Source: Paenibacillus sp. BIC5C1 (GTDB lineage Bacteria; Bacillota; Bacilli; Paenibacillales; Paenibacillaceae). Taken from it: a stretch of 64,000 nucleotides of DNA. A model generated the notes under the pieces. That model did no database searches. It worked only from the letters and a program-made list of their open reading frames with translations, and was not told where the DNA came from. Of this stretch, positions 34,417 to 43,470 are shown one piece after another (position 1 is the stretch's first letter; the number at the start of each line of letters is the position of its first letter). The translations under genes and the position numbers were made by a program. Where the stretch lies: the NCBI RefSeq assembly GCF_032399705.1, contig NZ_CP135922.1, forward strand, positions 3,348,001 to 3,412,000, given 5' to 3'.

Positions 34417-35679
34417 CTATAATGTTTTTATTACCTTGTTATGAGAATTTAATTGCGTTCTGTTCTGTAAAACAGATAAATCACCATCTAAATTCTTCAG
34501 ATTTGGAAGGAATGCTGCAGCAACCGAACAAAGCAAGGGGAGCAGACCCAAAGACAAGAATAAAAAAGGAATACCATATAGTTCTGCAATCGCTGCACCT
34601 GCAAAAGCTCCTACAGGTTGCAGGCCGCCACCAATGAGGAACCGTATTGAGTTAACTCGGCCTTGCAGAGGTCCAGGGACGAGCGTGCCATGTAATGATG
34701 AACTGAGAGAACCAAAGAAAGGTCCTGCTGCACCAGCGGCACATAAAGCAACGAGCGCAAATGGGTAACTCGGGAACAGGCCCAGTAAGGCGTTAAAAAG
34801 CCCCATGGCGGCTAGGCTGCACAGCATGACTGTCCGTCGTCTTTTGATTTCGCACATGCACGAGATGATCAAAAGTCCTACTAATGTGCCACATGCTGAA
34901 GCAGTGGTGAGTGTGCCCATAGCAGCGGCATCCCGATCTAACACTTCACGAACAAAAGGAATCATCATCGTCCAGATCGCTATAGAAGACATGTTGCTGA
35001 TCGAAACTATCCCCATAATCGAAAGCATGGCCGGAAAACTACGATAAAAGGAAAAACCTTCATGGATATCTCTAAAATAAGCCTTAAATGAAAAGGAGGG
35101 CTTAGCTGCTACTGGCTTCTGCATTGTGGGCAGATAGAGCAACGTGGCAATGGCGGCGGTGTAACAAACGGCGTTGATGCCCAGCGTCGGCAATGCCCCA
35201 GCTACAGCAGTAAGAGCTCCGGCTAAGGCTGGGCCCAATAAAGCAGCTGCATTACGGCAGCCGTCGATTACCGCGAATGCACGCACCAGTTTCCGCTCAT
35301 CTGATACTCCGGGAACAATTGCCATTGCGGTGGGCATGAATAGAGCAGAACATGCCCCGCTTAGTCCTGCGGCCAGAAAAAGGTGCCATAATTGCAAGTG
35401 GCCTGCGAGTCCCAGACTCAGCGGTAATAAGAGAGCAAGCAACCTTACAGAAGCAAGCACTGCCATGAACCGCCCTCGGTGTAACCGATCGGATAACGGC
35501 GACCCGAGCAACCGAATGACCACTTCTGGAATGCTAAAGCTTAGTGCCATCGCACCCATGGCCATCTTAGATGCAGTTATTTCATAGACAAGCCATTCCA
35601 TAGCCAGAAGACCAAATACGTCACCAAATGAACTCAGAGTGACAGTAGCTAGTAAACCATAATAACTGCGCTTAAGCAT
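34417..35679 (-). CDS. MFS drug/solute exporter (DHA3-type)
   Basis: 420 residues with 12 predicted membrane segments. The N-terminus YYGLLATVTLSSFGDVFGLL and the loop SPLSDRLHRGRFMAV (the conserved motif A between helices 2 and 3) place it in the major facilitator superfamily near macrolide/enterobactin exporters. It is 40 nt downstream of an ArsR-type regulator on the same strand, so it is the likely target of that repressor. Start supported by GGAGG 7 nt before the ATG. The exported compound is unknown. Confidence 0.82.
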   Translation of the reverse strand: MLKRSYYGLLATVTLSSFGDVFGLLAMEWLVYEITASKMAMGAMALSFSIPEVVIRLLGSPLSDRLHRGRFMAVLASVRLLALLLPLSLGLAGHLQLWHLFLAAGLSGACSALFMPTAMAIVPGVSDERKLVRAFAVIDGCRNAAALLGPALAGALTAVAGALPTLGINAVCYTAAIATLLYLPTMQKPVAAKPSFSFKAYFRDIHEGFSFYRSFPAMLSIMGIVSISNMSSIAIWTMMIPFVREVLDRDAAAMGTLTTASACGTLVGLLIISCMCEIKRRRTVMLCSLAAMGLFNALLGLFPSYPFALVALCAAGAAGPFFGSLSSSLHGTLVPGPLQGRVNSIRFLIGGGLQPVGAFAGAAIAELYGIPFLFLSLGLLPLLCSVAAAFLPNLKNLDGDLSVLQNRTQLNSHNKVIKTL

Positions 35680-35718
35680 GAGTGTTCCTCCGTGTGCGTG
35701 GGTTAAAGGACATTATCA

Positions 35719-36624
35719 TCATTCTTCAATATAACCTGAAATCTGGTCCGATAGCTTGTTGAGAGCTTCTAAACGCAAACTGTAAGAGGTCGTTTTCTGG
35801 TTATAATGCACGATGACAAGCCCCGCAGCCCTCAATGAAATCAGGTGGTAGTGTACCGTACTCTTGGATAGTTTAACCTCGCTAACGATCTCCGTGAATG
35901 TTAACTGCCTTCCAGCCAACAGGCGGAGGATGTATAATCTGGTTTCGTCGGACAATGCTCGAGTTAGACGCAACAACCGATGTTCAGGCCGACCCGTTGC
36001 TGGTGGGAGAATATCGGCAGAGTAACTCGTGAAAATCACTTCATCAAAGATGGCTGAGGTGACAAAGGGCCGAGCATGATATTGAGGGATTAGAATCACT
36101 TGTTTGAGCAGAGGGGTGGGGTATAGACGCATGCCTTCCGTTGCTTTCTCATAGACCTCCAAGTCATTGGTTCCGTTCAGACTGGACCGTCTGGTTTCAG
36201 CTTCTAAGGCAAGACCTTCAATAATTGCCGAATCAATTTGGCTAAAATAGTGGGTATCCCATTCACGAAGCGCTTCGGATGTCCGGCTGCGCAGTTCAGG
36301 AAGATTAGAGGGAACGGACAACTTCACGTTAGCGGCGATGTCATATAGCTGGCCTGTGGTTAGGTCTTCAAGCCAATCCAAAAAACCACTCACTGAGCGC
36401 TCTCCAGGACAACTCCAAATATAAGGTGCTAGGCTAAAATCATCTACAAGTTTCATCGTCTCCCGCATTTGTTGCAATTTGGCAGGAGCGAACCGATCTT
36501 GCACTTCTCTGACCCATAATTTTCCAGCATCTAGAGCATTATGGTTCTGTTTGCTCATGAAAACCGTAAGGCTACTTACACATTCATAGATGGGCGCGAA
36601 ATCAACTTCCACTTTGTAGTTCAT
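35719..36624 (-). CDS. ArsR-type winged-helix regulator with large N-terminal domain
   Basis: 301 residues. The C-terminal ~85 residues are an ArsR helix-turn-helix: RALSDETRLYILRLLAGRQL, then EIVSEVKLSKSTVHYHLISL and a wing ending TTSYSLR. The first ~200 residues are an unrecognised domain and hold no Cys metal site, so it is not a metal sensor of the classic type. It sits directly upstream of an MFS exporter on the same strand, and two palindromes lie before it (36650-36671 and 36684-36699), which suggests autorepression with the exporter. The start has only a weak GGGGGA ribosome site. Confidence 0.8.
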   Translation of the reverse strand: MNYKVEVDFAPIYECVSSLTVFMSKQNHNALDAGKLWVREVQDRFAPAKLQQMRETMKLVDDFSLAPYIWSCPGERSVSGFLDWLEDLTTGQLYDIAANVKLSVPSNLPELRSRTSEALREWDTHYFSQIDSAIIEGLALEAETRRSSLNGTNDLEVYEKATEGMRLYPTPLLKQVILIPQYHARPFVTSAIFDEVIFTSYSADILPPATGRPEHRLLRLTRALSDETRLYILRLLAGRQLTFTEIVSEVKLSKSTVHYHLISLRAAGLVIVHYNQKTTSYSLRLEALNKLSDQISGYIEE

Positions 36625-36649
36625 AGCTCGAATTTCCCCCTGTTTTTTC

Positions 36650-36671
36650 TTGTTCTACATTTATAGAACAA
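36650..36671. promoter_or_regulatory. Operator palindrome upstream of the ArsR-type gene
   Basis: Perfect arms TTGTTCTA and TAGAACAA around a 6-bp centre, 26 bp before the start codon. A related box ATTGT-6-ACAAT follows at 36684-36699. Confidence 0.6.
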
Positions 36672-36751
36672 CTAATTTGTTTTATTGTATACGAACAATT
36701 ATAGGTTTGCAACAAAAATGTCCAATGATTTGCTTATTCTCTTCAACGAAA

Positions 36752-36794
36752 AAAGACGTTCCCACGGGTGGCGAGCACCTGAAGAAGCGTCTTT
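36752..36794 (-). terminator. Terminator-like hairpin after the MBL-fold gene
   Basis: Arms AAAGACG and CGTCTTT with an inner GGTG/CACC stem; on the minus strand it is followed by TTTTTT and lies about 80 nt past the hydrolase stop. Confidence 0.5.
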
Positions 36795-36874
36795 ATGATT
36801 TATAATGACAGAAAAATGAGCAGTCTGGTTTTAAAATAACTGAATAATACTCACCGATAGTGTATATTGAAAAT

Positions 36875-37537
36875 TTAATCTTGGTTGAGTGCTGCTATCT
36901 GATCTTTCACATTTACATTACTTAATCCCCCGTGGTAACAAATGACAGATGTAATATCGAAATCTGCATATTTTCTCAACGAGAGCTTTGCTGCGTTCAT
37001 ATCCGGTGTAGTCGGGGCGTGAATTCCACCAAGTATACCTTCTACACTGTACATGGAATCCCCGGCAATGAGAGTTTTACTTTCCTTCAAATAAAGACTG
37101 ATATGACCGGGTGTGTGTCCAGGCGTGTGAATAACGCGAATCCCGCCGCAAAACGGCAGTTCCTGACCATCTATTAAAGTATGGTTTACTGTACCCTTCG
37201 GGGGATTCTCCAGGTGACTATCTTTGATTAGAGGCAGTTCCCCTTGGATGTACGGCTTATCCATTTCGTGTGCATATACTTTAATAGCGTTGCCACACGT
37301 CTGTAAAATCTCCGGTAGATTCCCTATATGATCTACATCCTGATGGGTCAAAATAACTGCATTTAATTGGTCTATTGAAACGCCAGCCTTCTCCATTGCC
37401 ACACGTAAATCCTCAAATTGACCTGGAAAACCAGTGTCTATTAGAATAATCATTTCTTGATCCTTTAAAAGAATAGGGTGTATCACATTCCCATGATAGT
37501 CTAGATGGAGCATTTCGACTCCCTTTGCAATTTCCAT
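36875..37537 (-). CDS. Metallo-beta-lactamase-fold hydrolase
   Basis: About 220 residues. Zinc motif HQDVDHIG (His-x-Asp... Asp-His) near 61-68, HTPGHTPGHIS near 136-146, and the later GDSMYSV and CYHGG complete the MBL zinc sites. Glyoxalase II, lactonases and many hydrolases share this fold, so the substrate is open. A 36-residue upstream frame extension is rejected because GGAGG lies 9 nt before the ATG at 37537. It is divergent from the ECF sigma gene. Confidence 0.82.
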   Translation of the reverse strand: MEIAKGVEMLHLDYHGNVIHPILLKDQEMIILIDTGFPGQFEDLRVAMEKAGVSIDQLNAVILTHQDVDHIGNLPEILQTCGNAIKVYAHEMDKPYIQGELPLIKDSHLENPPKGTVNHTLIDGQELPFCGGIRVIHTPGHTPGHISLYLKESKTLIAGDSMYSVEGILGGIHAPTTPDMNAAKLSLRKYADFDITSVICYHGGLSNVNVKDQIAALNQD

Positions 37538-37702
37538 AATATTAGTCCTCCGTAGAATGAAATAGTATCTCTTTGTAAACGAATCAACTTCGTAAAAGGA
37601 TACGGGGATAGAATTGAAAAAAATTAGTGTTTTCTTGTGAACCAAACCAAGTATAGGATGATCTAATGAATAGAAGGAATGAGAGGAAAGGGGGGAGCAT
37701 TG

Positions 37703-38230
37703 GTGGATTTATCAGAAAAAGCGGAACTTGCAAGAAAAGGGGATAAGGAAGCTTTTGTCTATTTAATTCGAGCTGTCCAGCAAAGTCTATTTGTTATAGG
37801 AAGATCAATTGTTAAAACGGATGAAGATTGTGCAGATGCAATACAGGAGACCATTGCTAAAGCTTTTTCTAATGTACATACACTGAAAGAGCCCACTTAT
37901 TTTAAAACGTGGATTATTCGGATTTTAATCAATGAGTGTAATCGGATTATTAAGAAAAAAAAGCGAGTATCCCTTGTCCCTTATGATATGAGAAAGACAT
38001 CTTATAAAGGGGATTTCGAACAAATTGAGCTGTTTGAGGTAATTGACGAATTGGATGAACAGCTTCAAACCATCGTGACACTTTTTTATATCGAGGATTT
38101 ATCGGTCAAGGAAATATCTAGAGTGCTTGAACTTTCTGAAGGAACAGTAAAGTCAAGGTTATTCAGGGCCAGACGACAATTATCAGAGCTCGTTCTAGGG
38201 GAAGGAGAGGGCAAATATGAATTTTCATGA
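37703..38230 (+). CDS. ECF sigma factor (RNA polymerase sigma-70 family)
   Basis: About 175 residues. Region 2 is seen in CADAIQETIAKAFSNVHTLK and YFKTWIIRILINECN (about residues 47-90), and region 4 in DELDEQLQTIVTLFYIEDLS then VKEISRVLELSEGTVKSRLFRARRQL (about 112-160). The start is the GTG after GGGGGAG; the ATG at 37679 lies upstream of that site. It overlaps the next gene by 14 nt, and that gene codes for a membrane protein with an extracellular domain, the normal partner arrangement for a sigma/anti-sigma pair. Target promoters are unknown. Confidence 0.85.
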   Translation: MDLSEKAELARKGDKEAFVYLIRAVQQSLFVIGRSIVKTDEDCADAIQETIAKAFSNVHTLKEPTYFKTWIIRILINECNRIIKKKKRVSLVPYDMRKTSYKGDFEQIELFEVIDELDEQLQTIVTLFYIEDLSVKEISRVLELSEGTVKSRLFRARRQLSELVLGEGEGKYEFS

Positions 38231-39689
38231 TCCGGTTGACCGTGAGATCAAGCAAATATTAGATGTTAAAAGAAAAGACCTGATCATTCCTGATACAGTA
38301 CAACTTGCTATGGAGAACGCACTTTCCTCCATTTCTGAGCAGAAGGTAAAAAAGAAATATCCCCGTAAACGATGGAGATGGGCAGCAGCAGTTATAGCCC
38401 TCTTTTTCATCCTAGGAGCGGTTTCGATTTATTCCGTACCAACATTTGGTGAGATGATCCGGTCTTTATTTGCCAAGGATAACCCGGATATTGGACTATT
38501 ACGTGCACAAGAACTGGGACTAGTGCATAATCCTCACATCAAAGTAAAGGACAAAGGTTATACGCTGGTAATTGATGAAGCTGTTGCAGACCCTACCCGA
38601 GTGACAATGGCTCTTCAACTTTTTGATAAAAAAGGTAAACACGATCGCTATAAGTTACTCCTTGGAGATCTGAACAACATTACTATTAAAGATGCTAACG
38701 GTAAAGACTTGGATACCATGTACGATATGGGATACACAAATGATTTTTATTATATGGTTGCTTTTTTCAATGAGCCATTGCAGACAGACAAGATTACGAT
38801 AGAAGGAAACATTGGGATGCTTGGCAACAAGAACGAGCCTTCCGTTGAAGGAGATTGGAACTTTAACTTTGATATAGATATGAGAGAGGCTAACCAGCAA
38901 ACGAAAATAGAAGAATTATCAGGTAGCTACACAACGCCACACGGAATGACAGTCACTTTAAAGAGGTTAACGAGAATGGTGCAGGGAGTCCGTTTTGAAC
39001 TGGAGACTGAACTTAATGATGCTGCAATGGCAAGGTCACCCGGTGATTTATGGGAAAAGCAGATGCTGAGTTTTCACTTTGAAACCATAGAGAATGAAGA
39101 AATTCATTCGGTAAATTCGAGAAAGAATGGTGACATGGTTAGTTTGATGTCTACTGATTATGCTGTCATAGGCGACGGGAAGATCCGATGGAGTTATATT
39201 TTCAAGTACTTGCCAGAGGATGAACCGTATCGTTTTATTTTGGATGGTTACTCGGTCGCTGAAATAGACGGCAGCAAAATTTCCTTTAGCCCATCGGAGC
39301 TGATAGAACCCAAATCTTTTCAAATATTAACAGATCGCATAGAGTTGGTTGGGACCTCGCTTGAGGACTCACAAAACCCTGATGCCACATATGAAACAGC
39401 CGTATCGTTCTACGGGGAAATGGATAATGAAATAAACAATGAAGAATGGAAAGCATACGATTCAGCAGGCAAGCAGTATGAGGTTAGTAAGTGGGGGGTC
39501 TCAACCTTAAAAAATACGCTTTCTGATAATTGGAGAGAGGGATTTATTAGTATGGGAAATCGCGATATGCAGCAGCCTTATGAATACCGGATCACGGGGT
39601 TAAACCACATCCCAGAGGAACTTATCCTGGTAAGACGAGTAGTAGATAAAAGGTACAAAGACCCTGACTGGTCTGTATTGCTAAAATAA
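38217..39689 (+). CDS. DUF4179 membrane protein, probable anti-sigma factor
   Basis: 490 residues. A cytoplasmic N-terminus (~55 residues, REIKQILDVKRKDLIIPDTV), one membrane segment (AAAVIALFFILGAVSIYSVP, about 58-77), then a long extracellular part starting PTFGEMIRSLFAKDNPDIGL, which is the DUF4179 region. Such proteins are encoded with ECF sigma factors and are thought to hold them at the membrane until a wall or envelope signal releases them. The gene overlaps the sigma gene by 14 nt, so translation is probably coupled. The classic zinc-binding ZAS motif is absent. Confidence 0.8.
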   Translation: MNFHDPVDREIKQILDVKRKDLIIPDTVQLAMENALSSISEQKVKKKYPRKRWRWAAAVIALFFILGAVSIYSVPTFGEMIRSLFAKDNPDIGLLRAQELGLVHNPHIKVKDKGYTLVIDEAVADPTRVTMALQLFDKKGKHDRYKLLLGDLNNITIKDANGKDLDTMYDMGYTNDFYYMVAFFNEPLQTDKITIEGNIGMLGNKNEPSVEGDWNFNFDIDMREANQQTKIEELSGSYTTPHGMTVTLKRLTRMVQGVRFELETELNDAAMARSPGDLWEKQMLSFHFETIENEEIHSVNSRKNGDMVSLMSTDYAVIGDGKIRWSYIFKYLPEDEPYRFILDGYSVAEIDGSKISFSPSELIEPKSFQILTDRIELVGTSLEDSQNPDATYETAVSFYGEMDNEINNEEWKAYDSAGKQYEVSKWGVSTLKNTLSDNWREGFISMGNRDMQQPYEYRITGLNHIPEELILVRRVVDKRYKDPDWSVLLK

Positions 39690-39741
39690 TTTAATAATGT
39701 GTAATCTATCGATCACTAATACCCTCATTTTTACTTTCTCT

Positions 39742-39764
39742 GCCGCCCTTCTGGGCGGCTTTTT
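39742..39764 (+). terminator. Intrinsic terminator of the sigma/anti-sigma operon
   Basis: Stem GCCGCCC / GGGCGGC with a TTCT loop followed by TTTTT. Confidence 0.88.
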
Positions 39765-39849
39765 GCATATTTGTTTTCCTATAGGTACAAGTCGATTTTT
39801 AGAAGGGGAACAGACATAAATCTAAACATATTAGAGATTAATCTTTAGT

Positions 39850-39878
39850 TTGTCAGGTTTTTATGTAACCGCTATCAT
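39850..39878 (+). promoter_or_regulatory. xynA promoter with overlapping cre site
   Basis: TTGTCA (39850-39855), 17-bp spacer, TATCAT (39873-39878). TGTAACCGCTATCA at 39864-39877 is a perfect cre match that covers the -10 box, so CcpA should block RNA polymerase when preferred sugars are present. The rest of 39690-40005 is the earlier terminator and an ~120-nt leader with an unattached AAAGGAGG at 39895-39902. Confidence 0.7.
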
Positions 39879-40005
39879 TCTATAATTTAGTCAGAAAGGA
39901 GGTAAAAGTAAAAAAGAATTGCTTCAAATGGCAATAGAGAACTTCAACCGAGAATCAGACGAAAGCAGTCGATAGTGAAAATAAAACCATATTAGGAGGT
40001 AGAGT

Positions 40006-40641
40006 ATGTTTAAATTTAGCAAAAAAATGTTGACGGTCATTCTTGCAGCTTCCATGAGTTTTGGCGTGTTTGCAGCAACCTCAAGTGCAGCGACAGATTA
40101 TTGGCAGAATTGGACCGATGGGGGCGGCACGGTTAATGCTGTGAATGGATCGGGCGGAAATTACAGCGTGACATGGCAAAATACGGGGAATTTTGTTGTT
40201 GGTAAAGGCTGGAATGTTGGATCTCCAAACCGGACAATTAACTATAATGCAGGTGTCTTTGCACCATCTGGCAATGGGTATTTGACGCTCTACGGGTGGA
40301 CGAGAAATGCACTCATTGAATATTACGTTGTAGATAGTTGGGGCACATACCGACCAACAGGAACGTTTAAAGGAACTGTCAACAGTGATGGAGGCACTTA
40401 TGACATCTATACAACGATGCGATATAATGCGCCTTCCATTGATGGCACACAAACCTTTGCCCAGTACTGGAGCGTAAGACAGTCGAAGAGAGCGACCGGG
40501 GTTAACTCCGCAATTACTTTCAGCAACCATGTTAACGCATGGGCAAGCAAAGGAATGAATCTGGGTAGCAGTTGGTCTTACCAGGTGTTAGCGACAGAAG
40601 GATATCAAAGTAGTGGAAGTTCCAACGTAACGGTGTGGTAA
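40006..40641 (+). CDS. xynA: Endo-1,4-beta-xylanase, glycoside hydrolase family 11
   Basis: 211 residues: a 27-residue signal peptide (SSAATDYW junction) and a 184-residue mature GH11 jelly-roll, very like the Bacillus XynA. The nucleophile is Glu105 in [11 protein letters not shown] (Glu78 of the mature enzyme) and the acid/base Glu198 in [12 protein letters not shown]. It cuts internal bonds of xylan outside the cell. Transcribed alone behind a catabolite-repressed promoter and AGGAGG ribosome site. No CBM is attached. Confidence 0.95.
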   Translation: MFKFSKKMLTVILAASMSFGVFAATSSAATDYWQNWTDGGGTVNAVNGSGGNYSVTWQNTGNFVVGKGWNVGSPNRTINYNAGVFAPSGNGYLTLYGWTRNALIEYYVVDSWGTYRPTGTFKGTVNSDGGTYDIYTTMRYNAPSIDGTQTFAQYWSVRQSKRATGVNSAITFSNHVNAWASKGMNLGSSWSYQVLATEGYQSSGSSNVTVW

Positions 40642-40743
40642 GCAATCCACGATCTTCCGTTTAATGAAAGTAAATCAGATTTTTATACATTAGGGACAGG
40701 CTCAATGTTCTTTCTTCAGTTCTACCATCATTCCGGATATGTT

Positions 40744-40804
40744 GAAGGCCGTTTCAGTCAGAAAAACGGTCTTCGATGTTGCCGGATGCGAATGGCCGGC
40801 ATCA
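40744..40804 (+). other. Two adjacent hairpins after xynA
   Basis: GAAGGCCGTTT / AAACGGTCTTC (40744-40774) and GATG..GCCGG / CCGGCATC (40775-40804). No T-run follows, so they may stabilise the xynA message end or act as an inefficient terminator before the next gene. Confidence 0.45.
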
Positions 40805-40842
40805 TATCCATATCTTCCCATTAGCTTAAAGGAGATCGTTCA

Positions 40843-41682
40843 ATGAGAAAGCTATTAATGTTCTTTTTAATAGCAACAATGCTAGTAATTAGCGCTTGTT
40901 CGCAGGATAAACCCGAACCGAAGGATAACCTTGTATTCGTGCAAGGTGGAACGTTTAAAAACAATAAGTCCAATTTTGCTGGAAGAAATGTGACTCTGTC
41001 GAACTTTTATATCGGGAAGTATGAGGTAACTCAAAAAGAGTGGGAAGATGTGATGGGAAATAACCCCTCCGGATTCAAAGGTGATCAATTACCGGTAGAA
41101 ATGGTGAGTTGGTATGACGCGGTAGAGTATTGCAATCAAAGAAGTATAAAAGAGGGCTTAAAGCCGCACTACAACATCGATAAGAATACCCAAGACCTGA
41201 ATAATAAGAATGATAACGATAATATAAAATGGACAGTAACCATCAATGAGGGAACTAACGGATACCGACTGCCTACAGAAGCGGAATGGGAATATGCTGC
41301 AGGCGGAGGTCAGGAGAGCAAGAATTACACGTACAGCGGCAGCAACAAAGCTGACGAAGTCGCATGGTATTGGAAGAACGCCGGGGACAAAATTTTAACT
41401 GGAGACTGGAACTGGCCTGCCATAGAGAGCAACAAAAACAAAACCCAATCGATTGGTACCCAACAGCCCAACGAGCTTGGTATCTACGATATGTCTGGCA
41501 ATGTAAGAGAATGGTGCTGGGACTGGTATAGCGATGCTGAGAATCAAATTGCTTCATTTCGGGTTGTAAAAGGCGGAGGCTGGATCGGTGGTGTTAACAA
41601 TAACGAGATCGCTTTTCGAGGCAAATTCGATGCAAATGGTTTTGGTCCGGATCAGGGTTTTCGTGTTGCTCGCGGAGAATAG
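40843..41682 (+). CDS. SUMF1-domain lipoprotein (formylglycine-enzyme-like, catalytic Cys absent)
   Basis: 279 residues. Lipobox VISAC (Cys near residue 19) anchors it outside. The mature part has the SUMF1/FGE-sulfatase fold: FYIGKYEVTQKEWEDVMGNN, GYRLPTEAEWEYAAGGG, GIYDMSGNVREWCWDW and GFRVARGE at the end. In true formylglycine-generating enzymes two Cys lie between the GGSW and GFR blocks; here that stretch (FRVVKGGGWIGGVN to GFRV) has none, so oxidase activity is unlikely and a binding or structural role more probable. No sulfatase gene is nearby. Starts behind AAAGGAG. Confidence 0.82.
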   Translation: MRKLLMFFLIATMLVISACSQDKPEPKDNLVFVQGGTFKNNKSNFAGRNVTLSNFYIGKYEVTQKEWEDVMGNNPSGFKGDQLPVEMVSWYDAVEYCNQRSIKEGLKPHYNIDKNTQDLNNKNDNDNIKWTVTINEGTNGYRLPTEAEWEYAAGGGQESKNYTYSGSNKADEVAWYWKNAGDKILTGDWNWPAIESNKNKTQSIGTQQPNELGIYDMSGNVREWCWDWYSDAENQIASFRVVKGGGWIGGVNNNEIAFRGKFDANGFGPDQGFRVARGE

Positions 41683-41825
41683 TCGAAATAATCAAAAGTA
41701 TTCTAACTATACTATTGCAGTACGCCCAGGCTCATACGTTGAAAATTAAATCGTTGAACATACAGGGATGCTCACGCTAATGTAGATTAGCGTTGGCATC
41801 CCTTATTTGGACTGTTGTATTCCTT

Positions 41826-43307
41826 CTAATGCATCGGTTGATCATGTCCCACTTGAGCTTCATCAGGAGCTTGGGTACGTTTAACGAAGAATCCTAGCAA
41901 CAAAGCAAGAAGACTAATAAAAAAAGCAACCTGAATCGCGACTTGCATCCCGCTCACCAATCCGTTTATCGCTTCGGCAGGTGCCATGGGATCTGAGGAG
42001 GATTCCAAATATTTTTTAGTTCCGTTTGAAAATATGCTAATGAACAATGCTGTACCGATTGCTCCCGAAACCTGCTGTAACGTACTCATAATGGCAGTGC
42101 CATGTGGATAAAGCTTCTTGGGAAGTTGATTAAGCCCAGTCGTTTGTGCAGGCATCATAATCATGGAGATGCCAATCATCAAAATGATGTGAAGCGTAAT
42201 TAATACTCCTGTACTCGTTCCGAGATCAACTCTGGATAGCAGGAATAAGGAAACAGCTGTAATGACAAGTCCAGGTACGATCAACACTCTCGGTCCAAAT
42301 TTATCGAAAAGCTTGCCAGAGATTGGAGACATGATTCCATTGGCGATACCTCCCGGCATTAATGTCAAGCCTGCTGCCAAGGCTGTCATCATCATAGCCT
42401 GCTGCATATATAGTGGCAATATAAGCGCTGTCGAGAAGAGTGTCATTGTCATGACGATCATTAGAGAGACAGTTAGAGCAAACATCGGATATTTGAATGC
42501 CCGCAAATCCATCATGGGTTCTTTGACGACCAGCTGTCGCCAGGTGAACAAGATAAGGGATACGAAGCCTGCAGCAATGGTCCAAATGACCTCTGGTTCT
42601 GACCATGATACTTCGCCGGCTGTACTGAAACCGTAAACGATACCACCGAAACCGATTGTTGAGAGTAAGATCGATAACAGATCAACCTTCGGTTTTGTAA
42701 TATCAGAAACATTTTCCAAATACATAAATCCGAACACAATGGAAACCACGACTAACGGAATAACAAGGAAAAATAACCAATGCCATGATAAGGAATCAAT
42801 AATAAGACCTGATAAGGTAGGACCAATAGCTGGACCGAACATGAGAACGAGACCCATCATGCCCATAGCCGCACCACGATTGCTTGGTGGAAAAATAATA
42901 AGAATGGTATTCATCATAACCGGAATCAGTAATCCAGTACCCGATGCTTGAATGATTCGTCCAATTAAAAGTACAGGAAAAGAACCGGAAAATCCGCAAA
43001 TTATTGTACCTACCAAAAAGAGTAGCATCGCCGATAAAAACATCTGTCGTGTGGTAAACCATTGCTGAAGCATGGCTGTCACGGGTACCAGTATACCGAT
43101 AATCAGCATATAGACAGTGGATAGCCATTGAATTGTGGACGCTCCTACTTCGAATTGCTTCATTAAATCCGGAAATGCAATACCAAGCAATGTTTCATTT
43201 AATATCGCTACAAATGCGCCTATGATCAAGGCTATGATAATGGGCCCTCGTTTTATGGAGCTTAAATCCAAATCTCTCTTCGTTGAACTACTTCCTTCTG
43301 ATATCAT
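41826..43307 (-). CDS. DHA2-family MFS multidrug exporter (LmrB/EmrB-like)
   Basis: 493 residues with about 14 membrane segments. Hallmarks: ILNETLLGIAFPDLMKQF in helix 1, the motif GRIIQASGTGLLIPV and the helix-5 motif C GPAIGPTLSGLIID. Proton-driven drug export is expected. It is divergent from a LysR regulator that shares its control region (43308-43470). Start behind AGGAGG. Substrate unknown. Confidence 0.85.
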   Translation of the reverse strand: MISEGSSSTKRDLDLSSIKRGPIIIALIIGAFVAILNETLLGIAFPDLMKQFEVGASTIQWLSTVYMLIIGILVPVTAMLQQWFTTRQMFLSAMLLFLVGTIICGFSGSFPVLLIGRIIQASGTGLLIPVMMNTILIIFPPSNRGAAMGMMGLVLMFGPAIGPTLSGLIIDSLSWHWLFFLVIPLVVVSIVFGFMYLENVSDITKPKVDLLSILLSTIGFGGIVYGFSTAGEVSWSEPEVIWTIAAGFVSLILFTWRQLVVKEPMMDLRAFKYPMFALTVSLMIVMTMTLFSTALILPLYMQQAMMMTALAAGLTLMPGGIANGIMSPISGKLFDKFGPRVLIVPGLVITAVSLFLLSRVDLGTSTGVLITLHIILMIGISMIMMPAQTTGLNQLPKKLYPHGTAIMSTLQQVSGAIGTALFISIFSNGTKKYLESSSDPMAPAEAINGLVSGMQVAIQVAFFISLLALLLGFFVKRTQAPDEAQVGHDQPMH

Positions 43308-43400
43308 TTTATTGCCTCCTATTGATGTGGTTTCTTTTTTTTCGTTTCATCCACTACCTAAGTATAAGGAGGTTTATTTACTCGAAATACACCGGATATT

Positions 43401-43429
43401 TTGTTGATTAACAATTCAAATAGTATAAT
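43401..43429 (+). promoter_or_regulatory. Promoter of the lysR gene
   Basis: TTGTTG (43401-43406), exactly 17 bp, TATAAT (43424-43429). The palindrome TTGTTGATTAACAA overlaps the -35 box and could be the LysR recognition site controlling both divergent genes. Confidence 0.65.
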
Positions 43430-43470
43430 AACTTTAAAAAACTAATTAGAATCGTTAAGGAGACAAGAAA

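Noticed and set aside
37638..37665. Possible ECF-type promoter (TGAACC with downstream GATCTA)
   Set aside because: Spacing of about 15 bp and a poor -10 do not match ECF promoter patterns I can name.
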